The notes below the pieces were generated by a model. That model saw nothing but the letters and a program-made list of their open reading frames with translations, was not told where the DNA came from and did no database searches. Below, one piece after another: positions 34,625-43,326 of a DNA stretch of 64,000 bases (the stretch's first letter is position 1; every line of letters begins with the position of its first letter). A program made the position numbers and the translations under genes. The DNA lies in the NCBI GenBank assembly GCA_964570825.1, contig CAZMZJ010000001.1:62001-126000 (forward strand), read 5' to 3'. The stretch is from UMGS1002 sp964570825. GTDB taxonomy: Bacteria; Bacillota; Clostridia; Oscillospirales; CAG-272.

Positions 34625-35347
34625 TTATTTTATAACAACGTTGTTAATGCTGTCGATAAGCGGTTTGCCGCTTGTATCGGTAATTGTGATATATTGGGTT
34701 CTCGAAGCGTCGCTGCCGACGTCGGTCCTGAAAGTGCCGTTGTTCTGCCTTATCATGTATTCAAGAGTATAAACATATTTGGAGACGCCGGTGCTGTCGG
34801 ACACCGTTTCGGCAATCTTTGTAATCTTAATATTATATAGTTTCTGCATGGTGAAAGCTTCTTTTTTCTGATTTTCTCCGTCCTGGTAGTAGCTTTCGCT
34901 GAAGCAGGCATTATACGACTCAGCGTCGCCGGCTATAATATAATTTATGAAATCGTACATCAATTTAACGGCGTCATTGTAATTATCGTATTCATTTTTT
35001 ATAATTTCAACAGTAACTCCGGTACCGGGATCGCAATAATAGATACCCCTGTCAAGCCCCATATAGTATGTGTCCTTAAAGATATCTTCACTGTAATCCG
35101 GTGTGTAGAAGATAATCGTTTGGTTAGTCGGATTGTAATTTACGTCGTCGTTTCCCTCAATTATATCGCTGCCAAATTTATTATAAAGATAGACTCCGGC
35201 ATAAAACAAAAACACAAAGACAACCATTCCCGCAAGAGAAAACAGGATTATCCGCTTTAAGTGCGAGCGCTTTGCCTCTTCCCTGCTTTTTCTTCCGATT
35301 TCGGTAATTCCGGTATCCGCCATATTTTCGTTCTTGTTGTCTGGCAT
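34625..35347 (-). CDS. Single-pass membrane protein of unknown function
   Basis: 240 residues: a polar N-terminus of about 28 residues, one transmembrane helix (about residues 33-53, IILFSLAGMVVFVFLFYAGV), and an extracytoplasmic domain of about 185 residues with no family I recognise. The frame extends upstream to 35410, but GAGGTG six bases ahead of the ATG at 35347 fixes the start. The ectodomain has features of an NTF2-like fold (an early helix with DFINYIIAGDAESYNACFSE, then strands), which is speculative. Convergent with the flavodoxin-like gene. Confidence 0.6.
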   Translation of the reverse strand: MPDNKNENMADTGITEIGRKSREEAKRSHLKRIILFSLAGMVVFVFLFYAGVYLYNKFGSDIIEGNDDVNYNPTNQTIIFYTPDYSEDIFKDTYYMGLDRGIYYCDPGTGVTVEIIKNEYDNYNDAVKLMYDFINYIIAGDAESYNACFSESYYQDGENQKKEAFTMQKLYNIKITKIAETVSDSTGVSKYVYTLEYMIRQNNGTFRTDVGSDASRTQYITITDTSGKPLIDSINNVVIK

Positions 35348-35381
35348 ATCGGCACCTCGTAAAATAAAAATCAACAGTTTT

Positions 35382-35410
35382 ATTTTATCACATATAAACA
35401 AATATTGCAA
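35382..35410 (-). promoter_or_regulatory. Sigma-A promoter of the membrane protein gene at 34625-35347
   Basis: On the minus strand TTGCAA (35410-35405), a 17-bp spacer and TAAAAT (35387-35382). Confidence 0.55.
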
Positions 35411-35455
35411 GCTTGGAAAAGCGGGAAAATGTTCATAAATAAGCCTTTTCTGCTA

Positions 35456-35484
35456 TTGATGTTTCGACGGCGTTATGATATAAT
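35456..35484 (+). promoter_or_regulatory. Sigma-A promoter of the ApgM-family gene
   Basis: TTGATG (35456-35461), a 17-bp spacer and TATAAT (35479-35484), about 85 bp before the start codon. Confidence 0.65.
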
Positions 35485-35568
35485 AATTTGAATAAATATT
35501 TCCTTGTCAAAGAAAAACGGGTTTTTCATCCCCGGTTAATAGATTTTCAAAAAAGGATTCTGCAATTT

Positions 35569-36792
35569 ATGAAATATCTTGTACTAATTCCCGACGGCAT
35601 GGCCGACAGGCCTATTCCGTCTCTCGGCGGCAGAACACCGATGGAAGCCGCAAACAAGCCTTATATGGACAAACTTGCCGCCGTTTCAACAGTCGGCACC
35701 GTGCTAAACGTACCGGATGGAATGGTTCCGGAAAGCGATACGGCTAACATGGCTATTCTTTCATTCGACCCAAAGACCTACTCGCGCGGTCGCTCGCCCC
35801 TTGAAGCCGCCAGCATGGGAATAAAAATGAAACCGGACGAAACCGCTTACAGATGCAACATAGTAACATTGTCCGAGGACGGCGAATATGAAAATAAAAT
35901 AATGATCGACCACAGCGCCGACGAAATAACGACGCCCGAGGCAGATATACTTATAAAGGCTCTTCAAGACAAGCTCGGAAACGAAGTCCGGAAATTTTAT
36001 ACCGGCGTAAGTTATCGTCACTGCCTGATCTGGAAAAACGGCGACGATAAGTATAACTTTATGCGCCCGCACGACATACTCGGAAAATGTATAAAAGATT
36101 ACCTGCCGAAAAGGTCCGACGGCGGAGCCGAGTTCCTTGAGCTGATGAAAGCAAGCTATGAAATACTGGACCGCCATCCTGTAAACGTCAGCCGCCGCGG
36201 CAGAGGGCTGCGGCCTGCCAACTCGGCTTGGTTATGGAGCCCCGGCAAAAAGCCGCAGCTGCCCTCATTTTCTGAAAAATGGGGACTCAAGGCAGCCGTG
36301 ATTTCAGCAGTCGACCTGATAAAAGGCATCGGGCTGTGCGCCGGCATGACGCCGATAAACGTTGAAGGCGCAACTGGAAATATTCATACAAACTTCACGG
36401 GCAAAGCGGAAGCCGCCGTTAAGGCGTTCCGGGACGGTTACGATTTCGTATATATTCATGTCGAGGCTCCCGACGAATGCGGTCACCGCGCGGAAACCGA
36501 GAATAAAGTAAGATCTATTGAGCTGATTGATAAAAAAATACTCGGCCCCGTTTTGGATTATCTTGAAAAATCCGGAGATGATTATAAAATCCTCGTGCTT
36601 CCCGATCATCCCACCCCTGTTGAAATCAGGACGCATTCCTCAGAGCCTGTTCCCTTCCTCGCCTACTCTTCCTCTTCCGCGAAAAAAGGAAACGGCGCTT
36701 CTGAGTTTACCGAAAAATCAGCCTTGGCAACCGGACTTTATATTCCTGAAGGTTTCAACCTCCTTGATTTCTGGATAAATAAAATCGATTAA
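35569..36792 (+). CDS. ApgM-family phosphoglycerate mutase / proposed homoserine kinase
   Basis: 407-residue alkaline-phosphatase-superfamily enzyme. YLVLIPDGMADRPIPSLGG carries the first metal ligand; PESDTANMAILSFDP has the phosphorylated Ser; later come VHVEAPDECGHRAE-type sequence (here IHVEAPDECGHRAE) and LVLPDHPTPVEIRTHSSEPV. It belongs to the cofactor-independent, archaeal-type ApgM group. A subfamily (TIGR02535) is proposed to act as homoserine kinase and often sits near threonine genes; thrC lies 4 kb downstream and no thrB is seen. Start 35569 follows AAAAAAGGATT; the frame itself opens at 35488. Confidence 0.85.
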   Translation: MKYLVLIPDGMADRPIPSLGGRTPMEAANKPYMDKLAAVSTVGTVLNVPDGMVPESDTANMAILSFDPKTYSRGRSPLEAASMGIKMKPDETAYRCNIVTLSEDGEYENKIMIDHSADEITTPEADILIKALQDKLGNEVRKFYTGVSYRHCLIWKNGDDKYNFMRPHDILGKCIKDYLPKRSDGGAEFLELMKASYEILDRHPVNVSRRGRGLRPANSAWLWSPGKKPQLPSFSEKWGLKAAVISAVDLIKGIGLCAGMTPINVEGATGNIHTNFTGKAEAAVKAFRDGYDFVYIHVEAPDECGHRAETENKVRSIELIDKKILGPVLDYLEKSGDDYKILVLPDHPTPVEIRTHSSEPVPFLAYSSSSAKKGNGASEFTEKSALATGLYIPEGFNLLDFWINKID

Positions 36793-36841
36793 ATAATGTG
36801 AATGGTCGGTAATACAATAACATAATATAATCAACCCGCCA

Positions 36842-36897
36842 AACACCGAACACCGAACACCTAACACTGAACGCTGGTCGCTGGTCGCCGGGCGCCG
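36842..36897 (+). repeat. Tandem array of eight graded heptanucleotides
   Basis: Eight adjacent 7-mers read AACACCG, AACACCG, AACACCT, AACACTG, AACGCTG, GTCGCTG, GTCGCCG, GGCGCCG. Neighbours differ by zero to two bases, so the sequence drifts stepwise along the array. It lies in the 138-bp gap between the ApgM-family gene and lepB and has no coding potential. The composition is more GC-rich than the surrounding intergenic DNA. Confidence 0.9.
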
Positions 36898-36930
36898 TAA
36901 TCCGGAATAAATCAAATATCGGAGTTTGTT

Positions 36931-37611
36931 ATGGATAATCACGAAAACGGGCAAAATTATCTTAATACAAAAGACAGTCAGGGCTGCAGCTGCAACGAAA
37001 ATTCTGAGAACAACGCTGCTTCAGACGGCAATTCACCAAAAAGCAACTTGTCTTTAATATCGGAAATTTTTGACTACATTGAAATTTTTGTGTTTTCAGT
37101 CTGCGCCGTTATGCTGCTTTTCACATTTGCGTTCAGGCTCTGCCGAGTTGACGGCGAGTCGATGGAAAAAACCTTATTCAACAATGAGATTCTGATTGTA
37201 TCGGATATATACTATTCGCCAGAAGCAAATGACATTGTCGTTTTTCATCAGATAGGAACTTCAAATTCAGTGAACAACAAGCCTATAGTCAAACGCGTTA
37301 TCGCTACGGCACGTCATTTTGTGAAAATTGATTACAATGCCGGGGTCGTATATGTTTCCGATGACAATATATTTGACGAAAACGATATAATAGACGAATC
37401 TTCTTATATTTATCTTGACACCGGCAGATGGAAAACGTCCGGAGTTATGGAAACATATGTGCCGGACGGATATATATTCGTCATGGGGGACAACCGTAAC
37501 AACTCGCTTGACAGCCGCTATGAGGATATTGGTCTTGTTGACGTGCGCCGGGTGTTCGGCAAGGTGCTTTTAAGGATTTCTCCTTTCTCAAAGGCAGGAA
37601 GGATTTATTGA
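36931..37611 (+). CDS. lepB: Signal peptidase I
   Basis: Membrane serine protease that removes Sec and Tat signal peptides. 226 residues with a polar N-terminal tail of about 40 residues and one helix (about 49-70). The catalytic Ser77 lies in VDGESMEKTL and Lys121 in PIVKRVIA; box E GDNRNNSLDSR is intact. The early NENSENNAASDGNS stretch is low complexity. GGAG precedes the ATG. It lies upstream of the rbgA-rnhB-yraN set, which is a common Bacillota neighbourhood. Confidence 0.95.
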   Translation: MDNHENGQNYLNTKDSQGCSCNENSENNAASDGNSPKSNLSLISEIFDYIEIFVFSVCAVMLLFTFAFRLCRVDGESMEKTLFNNEILIVSDIYYSPEANDIVVFHQIGTSNSVNNKPIVKRVIATARHFVKIDYNAGVVYVSDDNIFDENDIIDESSYIYLDTGRWKTSGVMETYVPDGYIFVMGDNRNNSLDSRYEDIGLVDVRRVFGKVLLRISPFSKAGRIY

Positions 37612-37647
37612 TATCAAAAAACAATATTTCAGCCAAAGGATTATGCT

Positions 37648-38574
37648 ATGCCTTCTCAGGTTATACAATGGTTTCCGGGACATATGGCGAAGACACGCCG
37701 TATTATATCCGAAAATCTTAAAAATGTCGACGCGGTGATTGAAATTCTCGACGCGAGAATTCCATACAGTTCGCGCAACCCGGAAATAGTAAATCTAATT
37801 GAAGACAAACCATCGATAATATTGCTTAACAAAGCTTCCCTCGCAGATCCGTCGCAAACCGCCGCATGGAGCAGAATATATACAAATGACAAAACAATTT
37901 GCATCATCACCGATTGTATAAGCGGCGAAGGCCTTGGGAAAATCGCTCCGGCAATACGGAGCCTCTGCTCTGATAAGCTTGAGCGGTATGAAGAAAAAGG
38001 AATGTCGGGGCGGAAGCTCAAAGCTATGGTGCTCGGAATCCCAAACGTAGGAAAATCAACCCTCATCAATAAATTATGCGGCGCCAAAAAAGCTAAAGTT
38101 GAAAACCGCCCCGGCGTCACACTTGACAAACAATGGGTGGCGACGTCACATGGGTTCGACCTGCTGGATATGCCGGGTATGCTTTGGCCGAAGTTCGACG
38201 ACAAAAAAGTCGGCGAAAATCTTGCAATTACCGGCGCTATAAAGGATACAGTGCTTGATAACGTGCAGATTGCCTCGGCTCTCTGCCGCAGGCTGCGCAA
38301 ATTTTACCCAGACCTTATCAGCGAGCGCTATAAACTCGGAAATATGAGCGCATATAGCGGGCTTAACGACTATGAGCTGCTTCTTGAAATCGGGAAAAAG
38401 CGCGGCTGCCTCGTTTCAGGCGGCGAGGTCGACGAGGTCCGGACTTCCGGAATTCTGCTCGACGAGTTTCGCTCCGGAAAAATCGGCAGGATAACTCTTG
38501 ATTTTGTAAGCAGGAGCACAGACGGTACGGCAGAAACCGGCGACAACCGGGACGCAAACGCGGAAAACAGCTGA
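37648..38574 (+). CDS. rbgA: Ribosome biogenesis GTPase RbgA (YlqF)
   Basis: Circularly permuted GTPase needed for late assembly of the 50S subunit. It starts VIQWFPGHMAKTRR, the family signature, followed by ILDARIPYSSRNPE. The G motifs come in permuted order: G4 (LLNKASLAD), then G1 GIPNVGKSTLIN, then G3 DMPGMLWPK. G4 is normally NKxD; here the Asp is Ser (NKAS), a substitution that could weaken guanine selectivity unless the nearby LAD compensates. 308 residues, with the usual C-terminal ANTAR-like helical domain. Confidence 0.93.
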   Translation: MPSQVIQWFPGHMAKTRRIISENLKNVDAVIEILDARIPYSSRNPEIVNLIEDKPSIILLNKASLADPSQTAAWSRIYTNDKTICIITDCISGEGLGKIAPAIRSLCSDKLERYEEKGMSGRKLKAMVLGIPNVGKSTLINKLCGAKKAKVENRPGVTLDKQWVATSHGFDLLDMPGMLWPKFDDKKVGENLAITGAIKDTVLDNVQIASALCRRLRKFYPDLISERYKLGNMSAYSGLNDYELLLEIGKKRGCLVSGGEVDEVRTSGILLDEFRSGKIGRITLDFVSRSTDGTAETGDNRDANAENS

Positions 38575-38603
38575 TTATTCTTTTTATAATAAAAGGAAAA
38601 AAG

Positions 38604-39227
38604 ATGCTTGAATATACGGTCGAAAACGAAATCAGAGCAGCCGGATACAAAATTATCTGCGGCGTGGACGAAGCCGGACGCGGGCCGCTGTTCGGTCCTG
38701 TCGCCGCGGCAGCGTGTATCCTCCCCGAGGGGCTGATTATCCCGGGCCTTGACGATTCAAAGAAACTCAGCGCAAAAAAGCGCGACGAATTATACTCGGT
38801 AATAACAGAAAAAGCCCTGGCATGGTCGGTTTCCTTTGCGTCGGTGGAAGAGATAAACGAATATAATATTCTTGAAGCGACGCTCCTTGCCATGCGCCGC
38901 GCGATTTCCTCTCTGAGTATAAGGCCCGGATTTGCAATTATTGACGGAAATATTGACCGCGGGTTTGAACTTCCGGTCCGCTGCGTCATTTACGGCGACG
39001 CAATTTCTCCGTCCATCGCCGCCGCCTCGATAATTGCAAAGGTCACAAGGGACCGGCTTTGCCTTGAGCTCGACAGGAAATACCCCGGCTACGGCATAGC
39101 TGTACATAAGGGTTACGGTACAAGGCTTCACAAAGACGCTCTCCGCAGGCTTGGAGCAACGCCAGAGCACCGTAAACAGTTTATTAGGTTTCTTGAAAAT
39201 GAAGAAAATGGCAAGAAACAAGCTTAG
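38604..39227 (+). CDS. rnhB: Ribonuclease HII
   Basis: Removes RNA from RNA-DNA hybrids, including single embedded ribonucleotides. CGVDEAGRGPLFGPVAAAAC holds the first Asp-Glu pair of the DEDD site; LDDSKKLSAKKRDEL, AIIDGN and AASIIAKVTRDR follow. 207 residues, complete. The 3' end overlaps the start of yraN by about 29 bp. Confidence 0.96.
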   Translation: MLEYTVENEIRAAGYKIICGVDEAGRGPLFGPVAAAACILPEGLIIPGLDDSKKLSAKKRDELYSVITEKALAWSVSFASVEEINEYNILEATLLAMRRAISSLSIRPGFAIIDGNIDRGFELPVRCVIYGDAISPSIAAASIIAKVTRDRLCLELDRKYPGYGIAVHKGYGTRLHKDALRRLGATPEHRKQFIRFLENEENGKKQA

Positions 39228-39612
39228 CACCACCGCCTCAGGGCGCCACGGCGAGCGTGCGGCTGCCGATTTTCTTATAAGTAAAGGGTTTTGCATACTT
39301 GAAATGAATTACCGCTGCTCGCACCTTGAGATAGATATCATTGCAGAGGATGAGGCACATCTCATTTTTGTCGAGGTCAAATCACGCACTGAAGACGCGC
39401 TTAACCAGAACCGATATGGCAGACCCGGCGCGGCGGTTACAAAACGGAAGCAGTCATTACTCGTCCTTGCCGCACAACAGTATTTGAGAACTCATAAAAC
39501 CGAAAAACAGCCGCGTCTTGATGTTATTGAAGTTTACTTTTCGCCAAAAAAGGCGGAACTTCCGCAGATAACCAGAATAAATCATATTGAAAACGCTTTC
39601 GGAGCAAGATAA
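39199..39612 (+). CDS. YraN / UPF0102 family endonuclease-like protein
   Basis: About 137 residues. GRHGERAAADFLISKGFCIL, then EMNYRCSHLEIDIIAED and LIFVEVKSR give the E-x-D-x-V/I-K pattern of the PD-(D/E)XK nuclease-like UPF0102 family. The exact function is unknown. The start is within the 3' end of rnhB; two ATGs (39199 and 39208) are possible and neither has a strong ribosome-binding site, so coupling to rnhB translation is likely. The order rbgA-rnhB-yraN is conserved. Confidence 0.9.
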   Translation: MKKMARNKLSTTASGRHGERAAADFLISKGFCILEMNYRCSHLEIDIIAEDEAHLIFVEVKSRTEDALNQNRYGRPGAAVTKRKQSLLVLAAQQYLRTHKTEKQPRLDVIEVYFSPKKAELPQITRINHIENAFGAR

Positions 39613-39641
39613 TTATTGTTAATTTAAGGACTTAATTACAT

Positions 39642-40577
39642 ATGAAGCTGATTGATTTCCACTGTGATACCGCATATCGAATGCATAAAGAAAATACTAT
39701 ATTTTTATCAAATAATTTTCATATTTCGCTTGATAAGGTTGCGAAATTTGAAAATTATGCTCAGATAATGGCCATTTTTATCTCAAACAAACTCTCCGAT
39801 GAGGACGGCTATAACCGTTTTCACGAGATTTACGGATATTTTTCCGCTGAAATGGCCGAAAATAAAGACAGGATTGTAAAAATAACAGACGGCCGCACGC
39901 TGACTGAGGTTTGGAACAGCAAAAAACACGCCGCCATACTTTCGGTCGAGGACGCGAGAATACTCGCAGGTAAGCTTGAACGGCTCGATGTTTTATATGA
40001 TAAAGGCGTACGCTTCCTCGTACTTATGTGGAGCGGCGAAACCTGCATCGGCGGTTCGCATAACACTGAGGCAGGACTTACCGATTTCGGCAAAAAAGTC
40101 ACCGAACGCTGCTTCGAGCTCGGCATCATCCCGGACGTTTCACATGCTTCCGAACAGACAGCCTCCGATATGATAGAAATTGCGCAAAAATATGGCAAGC
40201 CGCTCATCGCGTCACATTCAAATTCACACGCGGTGCTGGGACACACAAGAAACTTGCGCGACCGCCATTTTGAAGCTATTCGCGACATGGGAGGCATAGT
40301 CGGAATCAGCCTTTGCCATACTCATCTCGCACCGGAAGGAAACGCGAAAATTGACGACGTAATTCGCCACATCGAACATTATCTTTCGCTCGGCGGTGAG
40401 AATACAGTTGCCTTCGGCTGCGACTTCGACGGAACCGATCTGCCAGAAGGAATAAGCGACGTTTCAGACCTGACGAAAATTGCGGATCGCATGGCTCAGC
40501 TCGGATACAAAGAAGAACTTATAGAAAAGCTGTTCTGGAGGAACGCCGAAAGGTTTATCACAGGCAACGTCCGCTAA
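39642..40577 (+). CDS. Membrane dipeptidase (peptidase family M19)
   Basis: Zinc dipeptidase of the renal dipeptidase type, 311 residues. LIDFHCDTAYRM holds the first H-x-D zinc ligands, ILSVEDAR provides the bridging Glu, PDVSHASEQTASDMIEIA and LIASHSNSHAVLGHTRNL provide further ligands, and GGIVGIS plus VAFGCDFDGTD are family motifs. No signal peptide is visible, so it is probably cytosolic and acts on peptides or D-amino-acid dipeptides. Confidence 0.93.
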   Translation: MKLIDFHCDTAYRMHKENTIFLSNNFHISLDKVAKFENYAQIMAIFISNKLSDEDGYNRFHEIYGYFSAEMAENKDRIVKITDGRTLTEVWNSKKHAAILSVEDARILAGKLERLDVLYDKGVRFLVLMWSGETCIGGSHNTEAGLTDFGKKVTERCFELGIIPDVSHASEQTASDMIEIAQKYGKPLIASHSNSHAVLGHTRNLRDRHFEAIRDMGGIVGISLCHTHLAPEGNAKIDDVIRHIEHYLSLGGENTVAFGCDFDGTDLPEGISDVSDLTKIADRMAQLGYKEELIEKLFWRNAERFITGNVR

Positions 40578-40625
40578 AATCGCGTCTTATATAATTACTT
40601 ATTGAAATTAAAGGATTAAACCGAT

Positions 40626-42104
40626 ATGATGTATAAAAGCACAAGAGATGCAAACGGTAAAAAATACTCTTCAGCTGAAGTAATAAAGAAGGGACTTGCT
40701 GACGACGGCGGACTTTTCGTGCCCGATGAAATTCCGACGCTCAGCAATTCTGATATCAAAAAGCTCTGCCGCATGACGTATAATGAAAAAGCCGCATTCG
40801 TGCTTTCAAAATTCCTTCCCGATTATACCTATGATGAGCTTATGTCTGACTGCGCTTCCGCTTACCGCGCGGAATCCTTTCCCGACGGTCCGGCGCCGCT
40901 CGTCAGGCTTGGCGAAAATAAACATATTCTGGAACTCTGGCACGGTCCGACAGCCGCATTCAAGGATATGGCGCTCCAGATAATGCCGCGGCTGCTATCC
41001 CGCGCGCTTGTCAAAACGGGTGAAAACCGAACTGCTCTGATACTTGTCGCCACCTCGGGCGACACAGGCAAGGCGGCGCTCGAAGGCTACCGCGACGTAA
41101 ACAAGACGCGCATTATCGTTTTCTATCCTCAGGACGGCGTCAGCCGTGTGCAGAAGCTGCAGATGTCGACGCAGATAGGCGGCAATGTCGATGTATGTGC
41201 GGTCCGAGGCAACTTTGACGACTGCCAGAACGGCGTAAAACAGATTTTCTCAGATGCGTCTACGGCTTATGAACTTGACCGCCACGGCTATTTTTTCTCA
41301 AGCGCAAACTCGATAAACTGGGGACGGCTTGCTCCGCAGATTGTTTATTATGTTTCTGCCTACTGCGACCTCATTTCGTCCGGTTCTGTCAGCTGCGGAG
41401 ATACCGTCAACGTATGCGTGCCGACCGGAAATTTCGGGAACATTCTTGCCGCGTATATCGCTAAACTTATGGGAATTCCTTTTGGAAAACTGATCTGCGC
41501 GTCAAATTCAAACAATGTGCTTACGGATTTTATCCGCACAGGCACATATGACCGCAACCGCAGGTTTTATATAACCATGTCGCCATCAATGGATATTCTT
41601 ATCTCCAGCAATCTTGAGCGTCTGCTCTGGTTCATCGCAGGGGCGGAAAAAACACGGGTATATATGTCAGAGCTAAAAGCAAGCGGCAGGTACACGGTTT
41701 CAGACGATATCATAAAAAAAATATCCGAAACCTTTGTAGGATATTATGCCGATGAGAAAGCGACAGCTTCGGCAATCCGCGCAGCTTATGAAAAGTATAA
41801 TTATCTTTCAGACACGCACACCGCAGTCGCGCTTGACTGCGCGGAAAAATATATAAGGGACAGCGGCGATAATAAAATAATCGTCACTGCATCCACCGCA
41901 AGCCCTTATAAGTTTGCAGGTGACGTTTTCCGTTCGCTGACAGGCAGAAGCCCTGCCGGAGACCTTGAGGCTATCGACGAACTCAACGCACTTACCGGCG
42001 TGCCTGTTCCCTTCCCGCTTGACGGAATAGGCGGGCGCCGGGTGAGGTTCATGAATTCTGTTGAAGTATCGGAAATGAAGGATTATGTAATTAAGAGCCT
42101 ATAA
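40626..42104 (+). CDS. thrC: Threonine synthase
   Basis: PLP enzyme converting O-phosphohomoserine to threonine. Type I (long) form of 492 residues. N-terminal DDGGLFVPDEIP, then ELWHGPTAAFKDMALQ with the PLP lysine, LVATSGDTGKAALEG and CVPTGNFGNILAAY for phosphate binding. Its substrate requires homoserine kinase; no thrB or GHMP kinase is seen, but the ApgM-family gene 4 kb upstream is a candidate. It ends at a hairpin at 42110-42130. Confidence 0.97.
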   Translation: MMYKSTRDANGKKYSSAEVIKKGLADDGGLFVPDEIPTLSNSDIKKLCRMTYNEKAAFVLSKFLPDYTYDELMSDCASAYRAESFPDGPAPLVRLGENKHILELWHGPTAAFKDMALQIMPRLLSRALVKTGENRTALILVATSGDTGKAALEGYRDVNKTRIIVFYPQDGVSRVQKLQMSTQIGGNVDVCAVRGNFDDCQNGVKQIFSDASTAYELDRHGYFFSSANSINWGRLAPQIVYYVSAYCDLISSGSVSCGDTVNVCVPTGNFGNILAAYIAKLMGIPFGKLICASNSNNVLTDFIRTGTYDRNRRFYITMSPSMDILISSNLERLLWFIAGAEKTRVYMSELKASGRYTVSDDIIKKISETFVGYYADEKATASAIRAAYEKYNYLSDTHTAVALDCAEKYIRDSGDNKIIVTASTASPYKFAGDVFRSLTGRSPAGDLEAIDELNALTGVPVPFPLDGIGGRRVRFMNSVEVSEMKDYVIKSL

Positions 42105-42109
42105 AGAAA

Positions 42110-42130
42110 CCTGCGCCGGCACGGCGCAGG
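42110..42130. terminator. Hairpin between thrC and the convergent DUF1540 gene
   Basis: CCTGCGCC and GGCGCAGG form an 8-bp GC-rich stem. The plus side continues AAAGAATATTT; the minus side continues TTTCTTTAT, so it looks more like a terminator for the minus-strand gene. Confidence 0.5.
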
Positions 42131-42190
42131 AAAGAATATTTGATGGACAATGAATTCATCAAATTACTATTATCTTTTGTCATTTATTCT

Positions 42191-42391
42191 TTATTCTTCT
42201 TTAGGCTTGAATGTCGAGCAGATGGTTTCGGCGCTTGTTTCCGCATTTTTGGGGCCGATATTTATCTGTTCAGCACTGCAATAGTTGCTGGGATCGTGAT
42301 AATAGCAATTCATAACATCGCAACCTATGCACTTGTTGACTTTACCGCTTGCCTTTTTCCGGCTGAATTCACTATTCTTTATATCATCCAT
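42191..42391 (-). CDS. DUF1540 domain protein
   Basis: 66-residue cysteine-rich protein. CIGCDVMNCYYHDPSNYC followed by SAEQINIG and a final ETICSTF match the DUF1540 pattern of spaced cysteines, probably a metal- or cluster-binding mini-domain, common in Clostridia and often present in several copies. GAAGGAG lies about ten bases before the ATG. A 96-codon frame on the plus strand is its shadow. Function unknown. Confidence 0.8.
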   Translation of the reverse strand: MDDIKNSEFSRKKASGKVNKCIGCDVMNCYYHDPSNYCSAEQINIGPKNAETSAETICSTFKPKEE

Positions 42392-42500
42392 ATCAATTCA
42401 ACACTCCTTCGTGGGATACTATTATTATAAACCGATATTGTTCAAATATTCGTTATTCTTTATTCTTCATTTTTCTTATCTTTCCGAAAGGAGAGCTGAT

Positions 42501-43229
42501 TTGTCCGTTTTTGTTATATCCGATCTTCATCTGTCAACCAATACCTCAAAATCCATGGAAGTATTCGGATCACGATGGCAGAATTACGAATCACGCCTTA
42601 AAAGTAATTGGAATAATGTCGTCGGTAATGGCGACACTGTGATTATACCGGGCGACATTTCATGGGGATTGTCTCTTGAAGAAGCGATACCGGACCTGCT
42701 TTTTCTCGATTCGCTCAATGGCAGTAAAATTATCGGCAAAGGTAATCATGATTTCTGGTGGCCGACTTATGCGAAGCTAAATGCTGCTTTTATTGCCAAC
42801 GGCATAAAAACAATAAGCGTTCTCCACAACAATGCCAATATCGTAGAAAATATCATCGCAGCCGGAACGCGCGGCTGGTATAATGAAATCAATAACCAGC
42901 CGTCGGAAAACAAGGCTGATTACCGCAAAATAGTTAACCGCGAGGCGATACGTCTTCGGATAAGTCTTGACGATGCTCAAAAAAAACAGGGAGACAGCGG
43001 AAACAGTGATAAAACAATAGTTGTATTCTTCCACTTCCCGCCCGTATGGAACGGTTATGTCTGCCGCGAGCTTGTTGATTTGCTACATGAATATAATATC
43101 AAAAAATGTTATTTCGGTCACATACACGGAAATTACGGGGTGGATAGAAAAATATTGTTTGAAAATGTGACGTTTGAACTTATCTCATCTGATTTTCTCG
43201 ACTTTGTTCCGGTTCCGGTAAATATATGA
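42501..43229 (+). CDS. Metallophosphoesterase (calcineurin-like)
   Basis: 242-residue binuclear-metal phosphoesterase. VFVISDLHLS, VIIPGDISWG, IIGKGNHDFWW, VVFFHFPP and FGHIHGNYG give the D-x-H, G-D, G-N-H-D and G-H-x-H motifs in order. The frame opens far upstream, but AAGGAG at 42488-42493 and the family start place initiation at a TTG at 42501. Substrate unknown. A lone gene between the DUF1540 gene and tig. Confidence 0.9.
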   Translation: MSVFVISDLHLSTNTSKSMEVFGSRWQNYESRLKSNWNNVVGNGDTVIIPGDISWGLSLEEAIPDLLFLDSLNGSKIIGKGNHDFWWPTYAKLNAAFIANGIKTISVLHNNANIVENIIAAGTRGWYNEINNQPSENKADYRKIVNREAIRLRISLDDAQKKQGDSGNSDKTIVVFFHFPPVWNGYVCRELVDLLHEYNIKKCYFGHIHGNYGVDRKILFENVTFELISSDFLDFVPVPVNI

Positions 43230-43256
43230 TATATATTTTATATATAAATAAAACTA

Positions 43257-43285
43257 TTGACAAAAAAGACATTATGAAGTAAAAT
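43257..43285 (+). promoter_or_regulatory. Sigma-A promoter of tig-clpP-clpX
   Basis: TTGACA (43257-43262), a 17-bp spacer and TAAAAT (43280-43285), about 40 bp before tig. Confidence 0.75.
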
Positions 43286-43326
43286 TAAGAGGTTGTAAAA
43301 AATTATTTCTTGGAGGAAATATAAAA

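Noticed and set aside
36842..36897. CRISPR-like repeat
   Set aside because: Units are 7 bp, directly adjacent and without spacers, and there are no cas genes.
42140..42430. 96-codon frame on the plus strand
   Set aside because: It is the shadow of the minus-strand DUF1540 gene, which has a good ribosome-binding site and a recognisable cysteine pattern; the plus frame has neither.
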